Source of the DNA: Gordonia iterans
Lineage (GTDB): Bacteria > Actinomycetota > Actinomycetes > Mycobacteriales > Mycobacteriaceae
Assembly (NCBI RefSeq): GCF_002993285.1
Contig: NZ_CP027433.1
Coordinates: 434,001 to 498,000 of the forward strand
DNA length: 64,000 bases
Direction of reading: 5' to 3'
Shown here: piece by piece, positions 8,320-15,724 of the stretch
Position numbering within the stretch: the stretch's first letter is position 1
Layout: each line of letters starts with the position of its first letter
Translations under genes and position numbers: made by a program
The notes under the pieces: model-generated
Told to the model about the DNA's origin: nothing
Seen by the model: only the letters and a program-made list of their open reading frames with translations
Databases searched by the model: none

Positions 8320-8964
8320 TCAACCCAGCGGTTCCACCTCGGGCGAGACGAAGTCGGTGACGCTGCCCCAGCGTTGCAGGGCCCATCCGTCGGACGTGCG
8401 TTCCAGTTCCACGGTGTCGGTGTTGCGCAAGTGGTTGCGCATGGCGAACTCGGGATCGACGCCGGCCAGGTGCGCGGCCACCAGCCGGATCGCCGCGCCG
8501 TGTGAGACCAGGTAGACGTCGCGCGGCTGGTCTCCGGTCAGATACTGCGCGTCGAGCCGTTCGATGACGGGCACGTACCGGCGATGAACCATCTCCAGTG
8601 ATTCGCCGCCGGGCATGGCGACGTCCAGGTCGCCGTGATGCCAGGCATGGACGACGTCGCGGAACTTCTCGTGGGCCTCCCGGTCGCTGCGCCCTTCAAG
8701 TTCGCCGACCTGGATCTCGTGGACGTCGTCGATCGGCGAGGTGTCCAGATCCCAGGCGGAGGCGATCAGCTCGGCGGTCTGGCGTGCACGGTTCGCCTGG
8801 GAGCTCAAGAGCACTGCGGGGACCTGCAGCGGGTTGCTCAATCCGAACCGAATCCCCTGGCGCGCACCGAAATCGGTGAGGTGAGCTCCGGGCAGTGCGG
8901 TATCGAGTTGCTGGAGGACGTTCGCGGTGGTCTCGCCGTGCCGGACCAGGTACAGGCGGCTCAT
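8320..8964 (-). CDS. histidine phosphatase family protein
   Basis: This 214-aa protein starts MSRLYLVRHGETTANV, the catalytic RHGE phosphohistidine motif. It also has SQANRARQTAELIA, the Glu-containing VGELEGRS segment and YLVSHGAAIRLVAAH with the second His. It is a phosphoglycerate-mutase-like phosphatase; the substrate is unknown. The start is ATG at 8964; the longer frame upstream lies inside pheA. Its start overlaps the pheA stop by four bases (ATGA), so the two are translationally coupled, as Rv3838c-Rv3837c are in M. tuberculosis. Confidence 0.9.
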   Translation of the reverse strand: MSRLYLVRHGETTANVLQQLDTALPGAHLTDFGARQGIRFGLSNPLQVPAVLLSSQANRARQTAELIASAWDLDTSPIDDVHEIQVGELEGRSDREAHEKFRDVVHAWHHGDLDVAMPGGESLEMVHRRYVPVIERLDAQYLTGDQPRDVYLVSHGAAIRLVAAHLAGVDPEFAMRNHLRNTDTVELERTSDGWALQRWGSVTDFVSPEVEPLG

Positions 8965-9899
8965 GTGCCCTCGCCTCCTCGGCGCAGCGCGGTGAACCAC
9001 GCGAGGCTCTCCTCGTGGTCGGGAGGCGGCGACGCTCCGCCGTTGCGGTCGGCGGGCCACGAACCGAGGAATAGGACGCGCTCGACGCTGCGGTGCAGTG
9101 CGCGGAGGGCCTCGCCGACGGCGGCGTCGTCGATATGGCCGGCGGCGTCGAGGTAGAAGCGGTACTGTCCGACGCCTCCCGCGCCGCGCGGGCGAGACTC
9201 GATCCGGGTGAGATCCACACCGCGCGTGGAGAACTCGGACATCGCGGAGACCAGGCTGCCGGGGCGGTTGGGAAGATCGAGGATCACCGAGGTGCGGTCG
9301 GCGCCGGTGCGCGGCGGAGGAGGCCCGGGCCGTCCGAGGAGCAGGAAGCGGGTGACCGCATCGTCGGCGTCGGCGACGTTCTTGGCCAGTGGGGTCAGAC
9401 CGTGGAGTTCGGCGGCGATCGGCGTGGTGACCGCTGCGTCTGCACGGCCTTCTGACACATCAAGCGCCGCACCGGAATTCGACGATGCGGGGACGAACTG
9501 CGCGTTCGGGAACCGCTCGCCGACGGTTCTCCGCACTTGAGCGGAGGCCACCGGGTACGCGGCGACGGTGCGGACCTGTTCGGCGGGCAGCGTCGTGCGC
9601 GCGGCGATGGTGAACGCGATGTCGAGGGCGACCTCGGCGTAGGCCTGGACCCGGTGTTCGCCCGCGCGGGGGACGAGCGCGTCCATCGTCGCCGGGACCG
9701 ACCCTTCGAGTGAACTGTCGATGGGCACGCACGCGTAGTCGACCGCACCGCTGCGGAGCATGGCGATGGCAGCAGCCGGGGAGTCGGCGGGCACCGCCTG
9801 TGCGTCGTCGTCGAACGTCACGGCCCGCGCGTCGAGCAGTCGTTTCAGGGCCATCTCGGTGAAGGTTCCGGCGGGTCCGAAGTAAGCGAAGACGGGCAC
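8961..9899 (-). CDS. pheA: prephenate dehydratase
   Basis: This 312-aa enzyme converts prephenate to phenylpyruvate in phenylalanine synthesis. The catalytic PDT domain starts FAYFGPAGTFTEMALKRL and has the VPIDSSLEGSVPATMDAL segment and TRFLLLGRP, with the conserved Thr-Arg-Phe. The C-terminal ACT domain (about residues 203-280) has VILDLPNRPGSLVSAMSEF and the regulatory ESRP motif. It is monofunctional, with no chorismate mutase part. The start is GTG at 9899. The downstream phosphatase gene is coupled to it. Confidence 0.96.
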   Translation of the reverse strand: MPVFAYFGPAGTFTEMALKRLLDARAVTFDDDAQAVPADSPAAAIAMLRSGAVDYACVPIDSSLEGSVPATMDALVPRAGEHRVQAYAEVALDIAFTIAARTTLPAEQVRTVAAYPVASAQVRRTVGERFPNAQFVPASSNSGAALDVSEGRADAAVTTPIAAELHGLTPLAKNVADADDAVTRFLLLGRPGPPPPRTGADRTSVILDLPNRPGSLVSAMSEFSTRGVDLTRIESRPRGAGGVGQYRFYLDAAGHIDDAAVGEALRALHRSVERVLFLGSWPADRNGGASPPPDHEESLAWFTALRRGGEGT

Positions 9900-9964
9900 A
9901 GGTCCAGAGTATCTGGTCGGCGATCTGGTCCGTGCTGTTGACGAGAGACCGAGGGCACCCTAAG

Positions 9965-9995
9965 TTAGGTAACCATAACTAAGGCTTGCCTAAAG
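9965..9995 (+). promoter_or_regulatory. IdeR/DtxR-like iron boxes
   Basis: TTAGGTAACCATAACTAAG (9965-9983) has the dyad form of the actinobacterial iron-repressor box (consensus type TTAGGTTAGSCTAACCTAA). A second partly overlapping match, in the other orientation, follows with core AAGGCTTGCCTAA. They lie 40-70 bases before the DUF2470 gene. The homologous Rv3839 is known to be IdeR-repressed, so iron repression is a good inference. Confidence 0.75.
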
Positions 9996-10033
9996 GGTCC
10001 GAGCGACGGGCCCGACGATCCAGGAGGACCCGG

Positions 10034-10774
10034 ATGCAGGGAACCGAACCCGTGGCCATGCCCGTCCCGTGCGACGCCGAGCGCATCCAGACCGCATGCC
10101 GCCGCGCGCACGAGGGCACGCTCTCGGTCGACGGTTGTACGCCCGCAGCGGTCGGCATGGTGCATCTCTTCGAGTCTGAGGCGTTCATGGTGGTGCCCGA
10201 CGACGGTGAGGTCCGCGAGCAGGCCGAGACCGCGCTGGACGGGCTCCCGGCCATGCTCGAATTGGCCGACTGCGCGCCGATCAGCCTCCGCGAGCGAGTG
10301 CGATCGCTGATCTGGCTCTCCGGGCGCGTGCACGCCGTCCCGGCCGAACTGGAGCGCGAACTGGCCGTGGAGATTGCGGGCGATCACCCGGATGCCCGGC
10401 TCCTCGACATCGGCCACGGTCATTGCCTGCTCCGTCTCCACCTGGACAACGCGGTGATCGCCACCGCCGCCGGGGCCGCCGCGGTCGACGCCGCAGCGCT
10501 CTCGTCGGCCGAGCCGGATCCGTTCTGGGAGTACGAAGGTCAGTGGCTCAGCCACCTCGACGCCGATCATCAGGATCTGGTCTACCGGCTCGCCAGCAAG
10601 TTCCCCGAACATCTCCAGCGTGGCCGCGTCCGCCCGCTCGGGCTCGACCGTTTCGGCATCACGTTCCGGATCGAGACCCCCGACTCGGACTCGGACGTCC
10701 GTCTCTCGTTCGAGCGTCCGTGCCAGGCGGTCGGCGACCTGTCCGAGGCCCTGCACGACCTCGTCGAGCAGTGA
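10034..10774 (+). CDS. DUF2470-domain protein, probably iron-regulated
   Basis: This 246-aa protein resembles Rv3839-type proteins. The C-terminal DUF2470 part (from about residue 165) has HLDADHQDLVYRLASKFP and GLDRFGITFRIETPDSDSDVRLSF, like the heme-oxygenase-associated and pyridoxamine-oxidase-like families. The start is ATG at 10034 with AGGAGG six bases upstream. Tandem IdeR-like boxes lie just upstream. The stop overlaps the next start by GTGA, so it is coupled to the methyltransferase. Binding of heme or an iron-related ligand is only inferred. Confidence 0.85.
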   Translation: MQGTEPVAMPVPCDAERIQTACRRAHEGTLSVDGCTPAAVGMVHLFESEAFMVVPDDGEVREQAETALDGLPAMLELADCAPISLRERVRSLIWLSGRVHAVPAELERELAVEIAGDHPDARLLDIGHGHCLLRLHLDNAVIATAAGAAAVDAAALSSAEPDPFWEYEGQWLSHLDADHQDLVYRLASKFPEHLQRGRVRPLGLDRFGITFRIETPDSDSDVRLSFERPCQAVGDLSEALHDLVEQ

Positions 10775-11451
10775 CCTCCACCGTGTCGCGGCGCTTCGCC
10801 GAGCAGAATGCCCTGGGGTACGACGCCCGGATAGTGAACCTGGTTCCGGGGTACGCCGAGCTGCATGAGATCAGCGCGGCCGTCCTCGCCGCCCGGATGC
10901 CAGAACGCGCTCGCGTTCTGGTGGTCGGCGCCGGGACCGGAACCGAGACGCTCGCCCTCGCGCGGACCAGCCCGGGCTGGGAGCTGGTCGGCGTCGATCC
11001 GTCGCCGGACATGCTGTCGATCGCACGCCGTCGTGCCGCCGCGGAGTCGCTGACCGGAGTCACGTTCCACGAGGGGTACGTGGACGACCTGCCCCTCGAC
11101 GAGCCCTTCGACGCCGCCGTCAGCCTGCTGGTGATGCACTTCGTGGCAGGGGCCGAGGCCAAACGCGCCTATCTCGGATCGATCGCCGCCCGGCTCCGGT
11201 CGGGTGCGCCGCTGCTGCTCTGCGACCTGATGGAGCACGACGAGGACGATCTGGACGTGATGGCCGAGTACGCCGCTGCCCGCGGTGTGGGCGAAGAGGC
11301 ACTCGCCGGGATCGCGCAGCGGCTGCGGAACGACTTCCACCCGCTGAACGACGACGGACTGGCTGCGCTCGCCGACGAGACGGGCTTCGCCCGGCCCCGG
11401 CCGTACTTCCGGGGCGTCGCCTTCGTCGCGAACGAGTTGCGCCGGGGGTGA
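10771..11451 (+). CDS. class I SAM-dependent methyltransferase
   Basis: This 226-aa protein has the SAM-binding motif VLVVGAGTGTETLALA (residues ~47-62), then the acidic motif 2 VGVDPSPDMLSIA and EPFDAAVSLLVMHF as motif 4. The substrate is unknown. The start is GTG at 10771, overlapping the upstream stop; GTG at 10783 is an alternative. Co-transcription with the IdeR-controlled DUF2470 gene suggests iron-linked expression. The 182 bases after it hold nothing I recognise. Confidence 0.88.
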   Translation: MTSTVSRRFAEQNALGYDARIVNLVPGYAELHEISAAVLAARMPERARVLVVGAGTGTETLALARTSPGWELVGVDPSPDMLSIARRRAAAESLTGVTFHEGYVDDLPLDEPFDAAVSLLVMHFVAGAEAKRAYLGSIAARLRSGAPLLLCDLMEHDEDDLDVMAEYAAARGVGEEALAGIAQRLRNDFHPLNDDGLAALADETGFARPRPYFRGVAFVANELRRG

Positions 11452-11633
11452 GCCGGTCAGGGGGCGGAATCGTGGTCGCCAGGTGACTTCGACGCCGCCT
11501 CGTCGGTCGTGGACGAGGATTGCCGCGACCTGCCATCGGCGAACCCGTCATACTCACCGACCGGAATCTGCCCCGCCACCAACACTCCGAGCCAGCTCAG
11601 GCCGGACGCCTCCTCGGCAGCAGGCGAATCGGC

Positions 11634-13040
11634 CTATTTGACGCCGAGCCTGGTGCCCGCCTGGGACCGTTCACGCTGCTGGCGCAGGCACTCGTCGAAA
11701 TCAGTGCGCCATGATTCTTCGACCGGGAGGCCCCGGCTTGCGGCCTCGTCCGTGGAGAGCTCGACCGGGAAACCGTAACGGTCGTAGAGAATATAGAAAT
11801 CGTCGCCGGTGAGCGGACGATTCTCCTTGCTCAGGCGGCGCAGTTCACGCAGTCCTTTACCCATCGTCCGGCGGAATGCGCGCTCTTCTTTGGTGAGCGC
11901 TTCGAGGATCTCATCCGACGCGCCGGCCAGGGCCGGATAGGCGTCGGCGTACGTCTGGATCACCACGCGTGCGACCTCACCGATCGCCCCCGCGCCGAGT
12001 TCCAGCGAATGTGCGAACCGGATTGCGCGTCGCAGCAATCTGCGCAAGACGTACCCGTGCTCCTTGCTGCCCGGTGCGACTCCGTCGGCGATGAGGAACA
12101 CCGCCCCACGCACGTGGTCGGCGATGATGCGCATGGCACGGGTCTGCTCGTCGTAGGAGGCGCCGGAGAGCTCCTGCAGCTTCACGATCAGCGGCCAGAG
12201 CGTTCCGACCCGGTACACGTCCGGACTGTCGAGGGCTGCGGCGGCGATCCGCTCCAGCCCGCCGCCGTAGTCGACGTTGCGACGCCCCAGCGGGCGCAGG
12301 CCCGACTCGGTGCGCGAGTACTGCATGAAGACGGAGTTCCCGATCTCCAGAAACTGGCCGCCGTCTGAGTTCGGGTGCGAGCACGGACCGAACGAGGTGT
12401 CGTGTTCCACCTGCGGGAAGTAGTAGAAGATCTCGGTGTCGGGTCCACCCGGATCCCCGAGCGGCATACTCTCCGGTCCACCAGCCCGCGACCACCAGTT
12501 CTTGTCGCGGTAGAAGCAGATCCTTGCGCCCCCGTGCCCCTCCGCGTTTCCCCGTTCTTCGGTCTCCAGGTCGACGCGGTCGCAGCTCACCCCGGCCGCC
12601 GTGAACAACTCCGCCCAGACGTCGGCGCTCTCGTCGTCCCGAGTGATGCCCAGCGCAGGGTCCCCGGAGTAGACGCTCACATACAGCCGATCCGGGTCCA
12701 GCCCGACGTAGTCGACGAGAAAGCCCCACACCATCTCGATCTGCTCGCGCTTGAAGTAGCTTCCCAGACTCCAGTTGCCGAGCATCTCGAAGAAGGTCGT
12801 ATGCCGGTTGTCGCCGACCTCCTCGATGTCCTGCGAGCGCACGCACGGCTGCACGTCGGCGAGACGCTCGCCGGACGGGTGCTCGGCACCGAGCAGATAC
12901 GGCACCAGAGGCTGCATACCACTTCCCGTGAAGAGCGTCGTCGAGTCGCCTCTTAGAACCAGCGGAGCCCGCTCCAGGATGACGTGACCAGACCCTTCCG
13001 TCCGTTCGAGGAATCCCCTGCGAATATCGTCTATGTCCAC
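11634..13040 (-). CDS. stand-alone alanyl-tRNA synthetase catalytic core
   Basis: This 468-aa protein matches the N-terminal half of AlaRS only. Visible parts are the motif 2 region RHTTFFEMLGNWSLG (residues 79-93), the SHPNSDGGQFLEIGNSVFMQY loop (221-241), motif 3 VDYGGGLER (257-265), the acceptor-stem recognition helices RIIADHVRGAVFLIADGV to YVLRRLLRRAIR (304-341), and the conserved Asp in LYDRYGFP (420). It ends 48 residues later. The editing domain and C-Ala (another ~420 residues in normal AlaRS) are absent with no trace downstream, so this is a finished short protein. The GTG start at 13040 is chosen for GGAAGGA upstream and the normal AlaRS N terminus; the frame's other start is a TTG at 13079. 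A mini-tRNA lies upstream on the same strand, and a DUF2156 lipid-transferase operon is divergent. Known AlaRS fragments of about 461 residues charge minihelices with G3.U70, which is what the neighbour RNA offers. Confidence 0.93.
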   Translation of the reverse strand: MDIDDIRRGFLERTEGSGHVILERAPLVLRGDSTTLFTGSGMQPLVPYLLGAEHPSGERLADVQPCVRSQDIEEVGDNRHTTFFEMLGNWSLGSYFKREQIEMVWGFLVDYVGLDPDRLYVSVYSGDPALGITRDDESADVWAELFTAAGVSCDRVDLETEERGNAEGHGGARICFYRDKNWWSRAGGPESMPLGDPGGPDTEIFYYFPQVEHDTSFGPCSHPNSDGGQFLEIGNSVFMQYSRTESGLRPLGRRNVDYGGGLERIAAAALDSPDVYRVGTLWPLIVKLQELSGASYDEQTRAMRIIADHVRGAVFLIADGVAPGSKEHGYVLRRLLRRAIRFAHSLELGAGAIGEVARVVIQTYADAYPALAGASDEILEALTKEERAFRRTMGKGLRELRRLSKENRPLTGDDFYILYDRYGFPVELSTDEAASRGLPVEESWRTDFDECLRQQRERSQAGTRLGVK

Positions 13041-13307
13041 TCCGACAATGTCCTTCCACGACCATAGTTCAGCGTTCAAGCGGTCCTCGATCAGGCCACT
13101 TCAAAGCGCCAGGGCGATAATGTGATGAGGACGGTACAGCACTCTCCGATCACGCTGCAAGCACTTGGTTTCGATTGGCGGAAATGGCTCCTGGGGAGTC
13201 TTTATAGATTCCAGTGAAGGTGCATCGATGCCTGCCGGCATGCTCCCGAACGAACTGTAAACCTGCAGCTCATCTCGGCCTTTGCAAGAAGTATGAGGCC
13301 AGCTCAG
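13041..13307 (-). other. leader between mini-tRNA and AlaRS-core gene
   Basis: This 267-base stretch separates the mini-tRNA from the AlaRS-core start on the same strand. I see no strong terminator, and GGCC arms near 13279 and 13298 form only a weak hairpin. The RNA could therefore be the 5' part of one long transcript that is processed, or a regulatory leader. No coding frame looks real. Confidence 0.4.
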
Positions 13308-13360
13308 TGGAGGACATACGGATCGAACGTATCGAAGGCGCCCCGTCCGGCGCATCCCCC
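13308..13360 (-). ncRNA. alanine mini-tRNA-like RNA, copy 1 (CCA not encoded)
   Basis: On the minus strand from 13360 the parts are: acceptor 5' strand GGGGGAT (13354-13360), a 5-bp hairpin GCGCC/GGCGC with six-base loop GGACGG (13338-13353), linker CTTCG, a T arm ATACG/CGTAT with loop TTCGATC (13316-13332), acceptor 3' strand GTCCTCC (13309-13315) and discriminator A (13308). All seven acceptor pairs form, with G3.U70 and U7.G66 as wobbles. G1-C72, G2-C71, G3.U70, G4-C69 and A73 are the alanine identity set. There is no D arm, no 17-base anticodon arm and no alanine anticodon. The second copy at 31417 is identical except for two loop bases. It lies 267 bases upstream of the AlaRS-core gene, with a promoter-like TAATAT nine bases before its 5' end. 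Confidence 0.82.
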
Positions 13361-13369
13361 TCGCCCCTC

Positions 13370-13399
13370 ATATTAGGGTGCCGATAACACTACCGATAA
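13370..13399 (-). promoter_or_regulatory. promoter of mini-tRNA copy 1, with TTATCGG direct repeats
   Basis: On the minus strand TAATAT (13370-13375) is a good -10 element, and TTATCG (13394-13399) lies 18 bases further up as a possible -35. Transcription would start at about the first base of the mini-tRNA. TTATCGG occurs twice, 12 bases apart (near 13394 and 13382), which could be a regulator site. Confidence 0.5.
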
Positions 13400-13467
13400 G
13401 TTCCGTGGTCGGCAAGCGCTAATGTCGATCAGGCTATCCGGGGAATAACACATCTCACTTGCATTGA

Positions 13468-13486
13468 GTACAAATCGCGCTTGTAC
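13468..13486. promoter_or_regulatory. inverted repeat in the divergent control region
   Basis: GTACAA (13468-13473) and TTGTAC (13481-13486) form a perfect inverted repeat with a 7-base spacer. It lies between the mini-tRNA/AlaRS-core unit and the divergent transferase operon, so it is a candidate operator for both. Confidence 0.45.
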
Positions 13487-13548
13487 CGCCTGTTCATCGG
13501 ATCTCTTTGATATATCGCCCTCCTCAGGGTCGACGGCACCCCGGAATC

Positions 13549-15720
13549 ATGCCCTATGATCCACTCATGCTCGATGGTGATGCACTGCCGAAATCCCCCG
13601 ATCAAGCCGAATCGGCGGCCTCGAACCCTCTCCGGCAATCGATCGGAAGGCTTATTCGCAGAGCCCGGGTGATCGTCACGCACGCCCCCCTCTCCCTCGC
13701 CGCCGCGGGCGTCGTGCTGATCGCCGGCATCGCGTCCGGAACGCTTTGGCAGAGCATCCAGCTGAAGGCGTGGTTCGACGACGTCGCCTACGGTGTGCCC
13801 GCCCTCCGCGAGGGCCAGTGGTGGACTGTGCTGAGCGGTACCGTCTTCGGTCTGACGCCTGCGCAGGTGGTGAGCATCCTGGTGCTGGCGGTCACGGTGC
13901 TGGCCTGGTCCGAATGGCGCTTGGGAACGCTTCGCACCGCGCTGGTGATGCTGCTCTCGCAAGTTCTCGGAGTACTGGCCACCGCGCTGTTCGCCTGGGC
14001 TTTGAGCGACAGCGTCATCTCGGGCATTCACTGGCAGTGGCCGACGCACCTGGCGACGATCCGCGACGTCGGCATGACGACTGCGATCGTCGGAGCGGTC
14101 ACCGCGGCGACTGCTACGCTCCGCTCCCCGTGGCGCCTCCGCATGCGGTTGGTCATCGTCGCCTACGTGGCACTGAGCCTGTTGTTCCGCGGTTCCTTCG
14201 CCGATGTCAGTCATCTGGTCGCGTTCGCGGTGATGCTGCCGGCCGGCGAACGCCTATTCAGCACAGCCGAGCACGGATTCGCCCCGCGTACACGCCGTGA
14301 AGTCCGGTTGTTGGGATTCAGCGGGCTGATCGTGATCGCGGCGGCTGCAGTACTGGTCTGGTTCTTCCCGGGATCCGGTCCCCTCGGTCCCACCGATTCC
14401 GAGGACTCGTCGATCTGGGCGATGTGGATCCACGTGGGCGTTATCGTCTTCGTCGCCCTAGGTCTGCGCCGCGGACGTCGATGGGCGTGGTGGGTCACCG
14501 TGGTCTTCGGCCTGCTCAACGTCGTGGGACTGATTGTCACCGTCGTCCTGCTCCTTACGACGGACTTCGTGCCCCAGGGCGGCGTCACGCTCGGGACCAG
14601 CATTCTGTGGCTCGCCGAAGTGGCGATTCTATTCTCCGGACGCTTCGCGTTCCGCGGCCGGTTGCGTGTCCCGGCGACCGACGGGCCGGGCGCCCCGCTG
14701 GCCAAGGACCTGATCCGGAACTACGGCGGCGGAACCATGTCCTGGATGACGATATGGCCCGGCAATCACTACCTGTTCGACGACGTCGACGCGCCCTCCA
14801 CCGTGGTCGCCTATCAACGTCACGCGGGCACGATGATCGCCCTGACCGACCCGGTCGGTCCGCCGGAACTCCTGGACCAGTCCGTCCGCGAGTTCACGAA
14901 GTTCGCCGAAGCGAGCGGGCTGACACCGTGCTGGTTCTCGATCGATGCGGAGACGGCCGCGTCTGCCGAGCGCATGGGATGGCGCACGGCCCAGATCGCC
15001 GAGGACGCCATCGTCGATCTGCCCGGTCTCGCGTTCAAGGGAAAGCCGTGGCAGCACGTCCGCACCGCAATGAACAAGGCCAAGAAGGAAGGGCTCCGCC
15101 ACCGCCTGGTCCGCCTCGCCGACGAGCCGTTCTCGGTACGCGCCCAAGTTCAGGCCATCTCCGAGGAGTGGGTCGGCGACAAAGGGCTGCCAGAGATGGG
15201 CTTCACCCTCGGCGGCGTCGACGAGGCCCTCGACCCGGAGACCGTCGTCTCATTGGCCGTCGACGGAGACGGCAGCGTGCACGGCGTCCTGTCGTGGCTG
15301 CCTGTCTACGGTCGCCACGGTGTGGTCCAGGGCTGGACGCTCGACGTCATGCGGAGGCGGTCCGACGGATTCGGTCCGGTCATCGAGTTCATGCTCGGCT
15401 CTGCGTTCCTCGAGTTCCAGGCGCAGGGCGCACTGTTCGCCTCGCTGTCGGGAGCTCCACTCGCAAGTTCCACCGGCGAGGTCAGCGCTTCGGCGACCGA
15501 CCGATTGCTCGACGCGCTAGGCGGGGCACTCGAGCCGTTCTACGGATTCCGGTCGCTGCACGCGTTCAAGAAGAAGTTCCAGCCCCGCTACCAAGGCGTG
15601 TACCTCGCCTTCCGCGACGAGGCTGACCTGCCCCGCATCGGGATCGCGATCTCCCGCGCTTACCTTCCCGATGCGACTCCGCGGCAACTGGCTCAACTGG
15701 CAATGAGCGCCGAACGATGA
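13549..15720 (+). CDS. MprF-like membrane aminoacyl-tRNA:lipid transferase
   Basis: This protein of about 723 aa has an N-terminal membrane half and a C-terminal DUF2156 domain (about residues 385-705). The membrane half begins like a rhomboid-type domain (ALREGQWWTVLSGTVFG) and continues through several helices. The DUF2156 part has KDLIRNYGGGTMSWMTIWPGN, GTMIALTDPVG, RTAMNKAKKEG and a C-terminal FYGFRSLHAFKKKFQPRYQ segment, as in aminoacyl-phosphatidylglycerol synthases of the MprF/LysX type. Such enzymes move an amino acid from charged tRNA to PG or diacylglycerol on the inner face of the membrane. Alanine as donor is inferred from the divergent AlaRS core and mini-tRNA. The start is uncertain: ATG at 13549 is used; 13567 is possible and TTG at 13507 unlikely. 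The next gene follows after four bases. Confidence 0.88.
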   Translation: MPYDPLMLDGDALPKSPDQAESAASNPLRQSIGRLIRRARVIVTHAPLSLAAAGVVLIAGIASGTLWQSIQLKAWFDDVAYGVPALREGQWWTVLSGTVFGLTPAQVVSILVLAVTVLAWSEWRLGTLRTALVMLLSQVLGVLATALFAWALSDSVISGIHWQWPTHLATIRDVGMTTAIVGAVTAATATLRSPWRLRMRLVIVAYVALSLLFRGSFADVSHLVAFAVMLPAGERLFSTAEHGFAPRTRREVRLLGFSGLIVIAAAAVLVWFFPGSGPLGPTDSEDSSIWAMWIHVGVIVFVALGLRRGRRWAWWVTVVFGLLNVVGLIVTVVLLLTTDFVPQGGVTLGTSILWLAEVAILFSGRFAFRGRLRVPATDGPGAPLAKDLIRNYGGGTMSWMTIWPGNHYLFDDVDAPSTVVAYQRHAGTMIALTDPVGPPELLDQSVREFTKFAEASGLTPCWFSIDAETAASAERMGWRTAQIAEDAIVDLPGLAFKGKPWQHVRTAMNKAKKEGLRHRLVRLADEPFSVRAQVQAISEEWVGDKGLPEMGFTLGGVDEALDPETVVSLAVDGDGSVHGVLSWLPVYGRHGVVQGWTLDVMRRRSDGFGPVIEFMLGSAFLEFQAQGALFASLSGAPLASSTGEVSASATDRLLDALGGALEPFYGFRSLHAFKKKFQPRYQGVYLAFRDEADLPRIGIAISRAYLPDATPRQLAQLAMSAER

Positions 15721-15724
15721 TGCG

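Noticed and set aside
11509-11778. Small open frame before the AlaRS core end
   Set aside because: It overlaps the AlaRS-core gene antisense and has no recognisable product or ribosome site.
13041-13079. TTG at 13079 as the AlaRS-core start
   Set aside because: No ribosome site; GTG at 13040 has GGAAGGA upstream and gives the usual AlaRS N terminus.
13101-13355. 84-codon open frame on the minus strand across the first mini-tRNA
   Set aside because: Its shared words with the frame at 31.4 kb (GRLRYVRSVCPP) come only from the tRNA-like DNA being translated. Stem pairing and conservation fit RNA, not protein.
13308-13360. Ordinary tRNA-Ala gene
   Set aside because: The space between acceptor and T stem is 21 bases, too short for D and anticodon arms, and no Ala anticodon can be placed.
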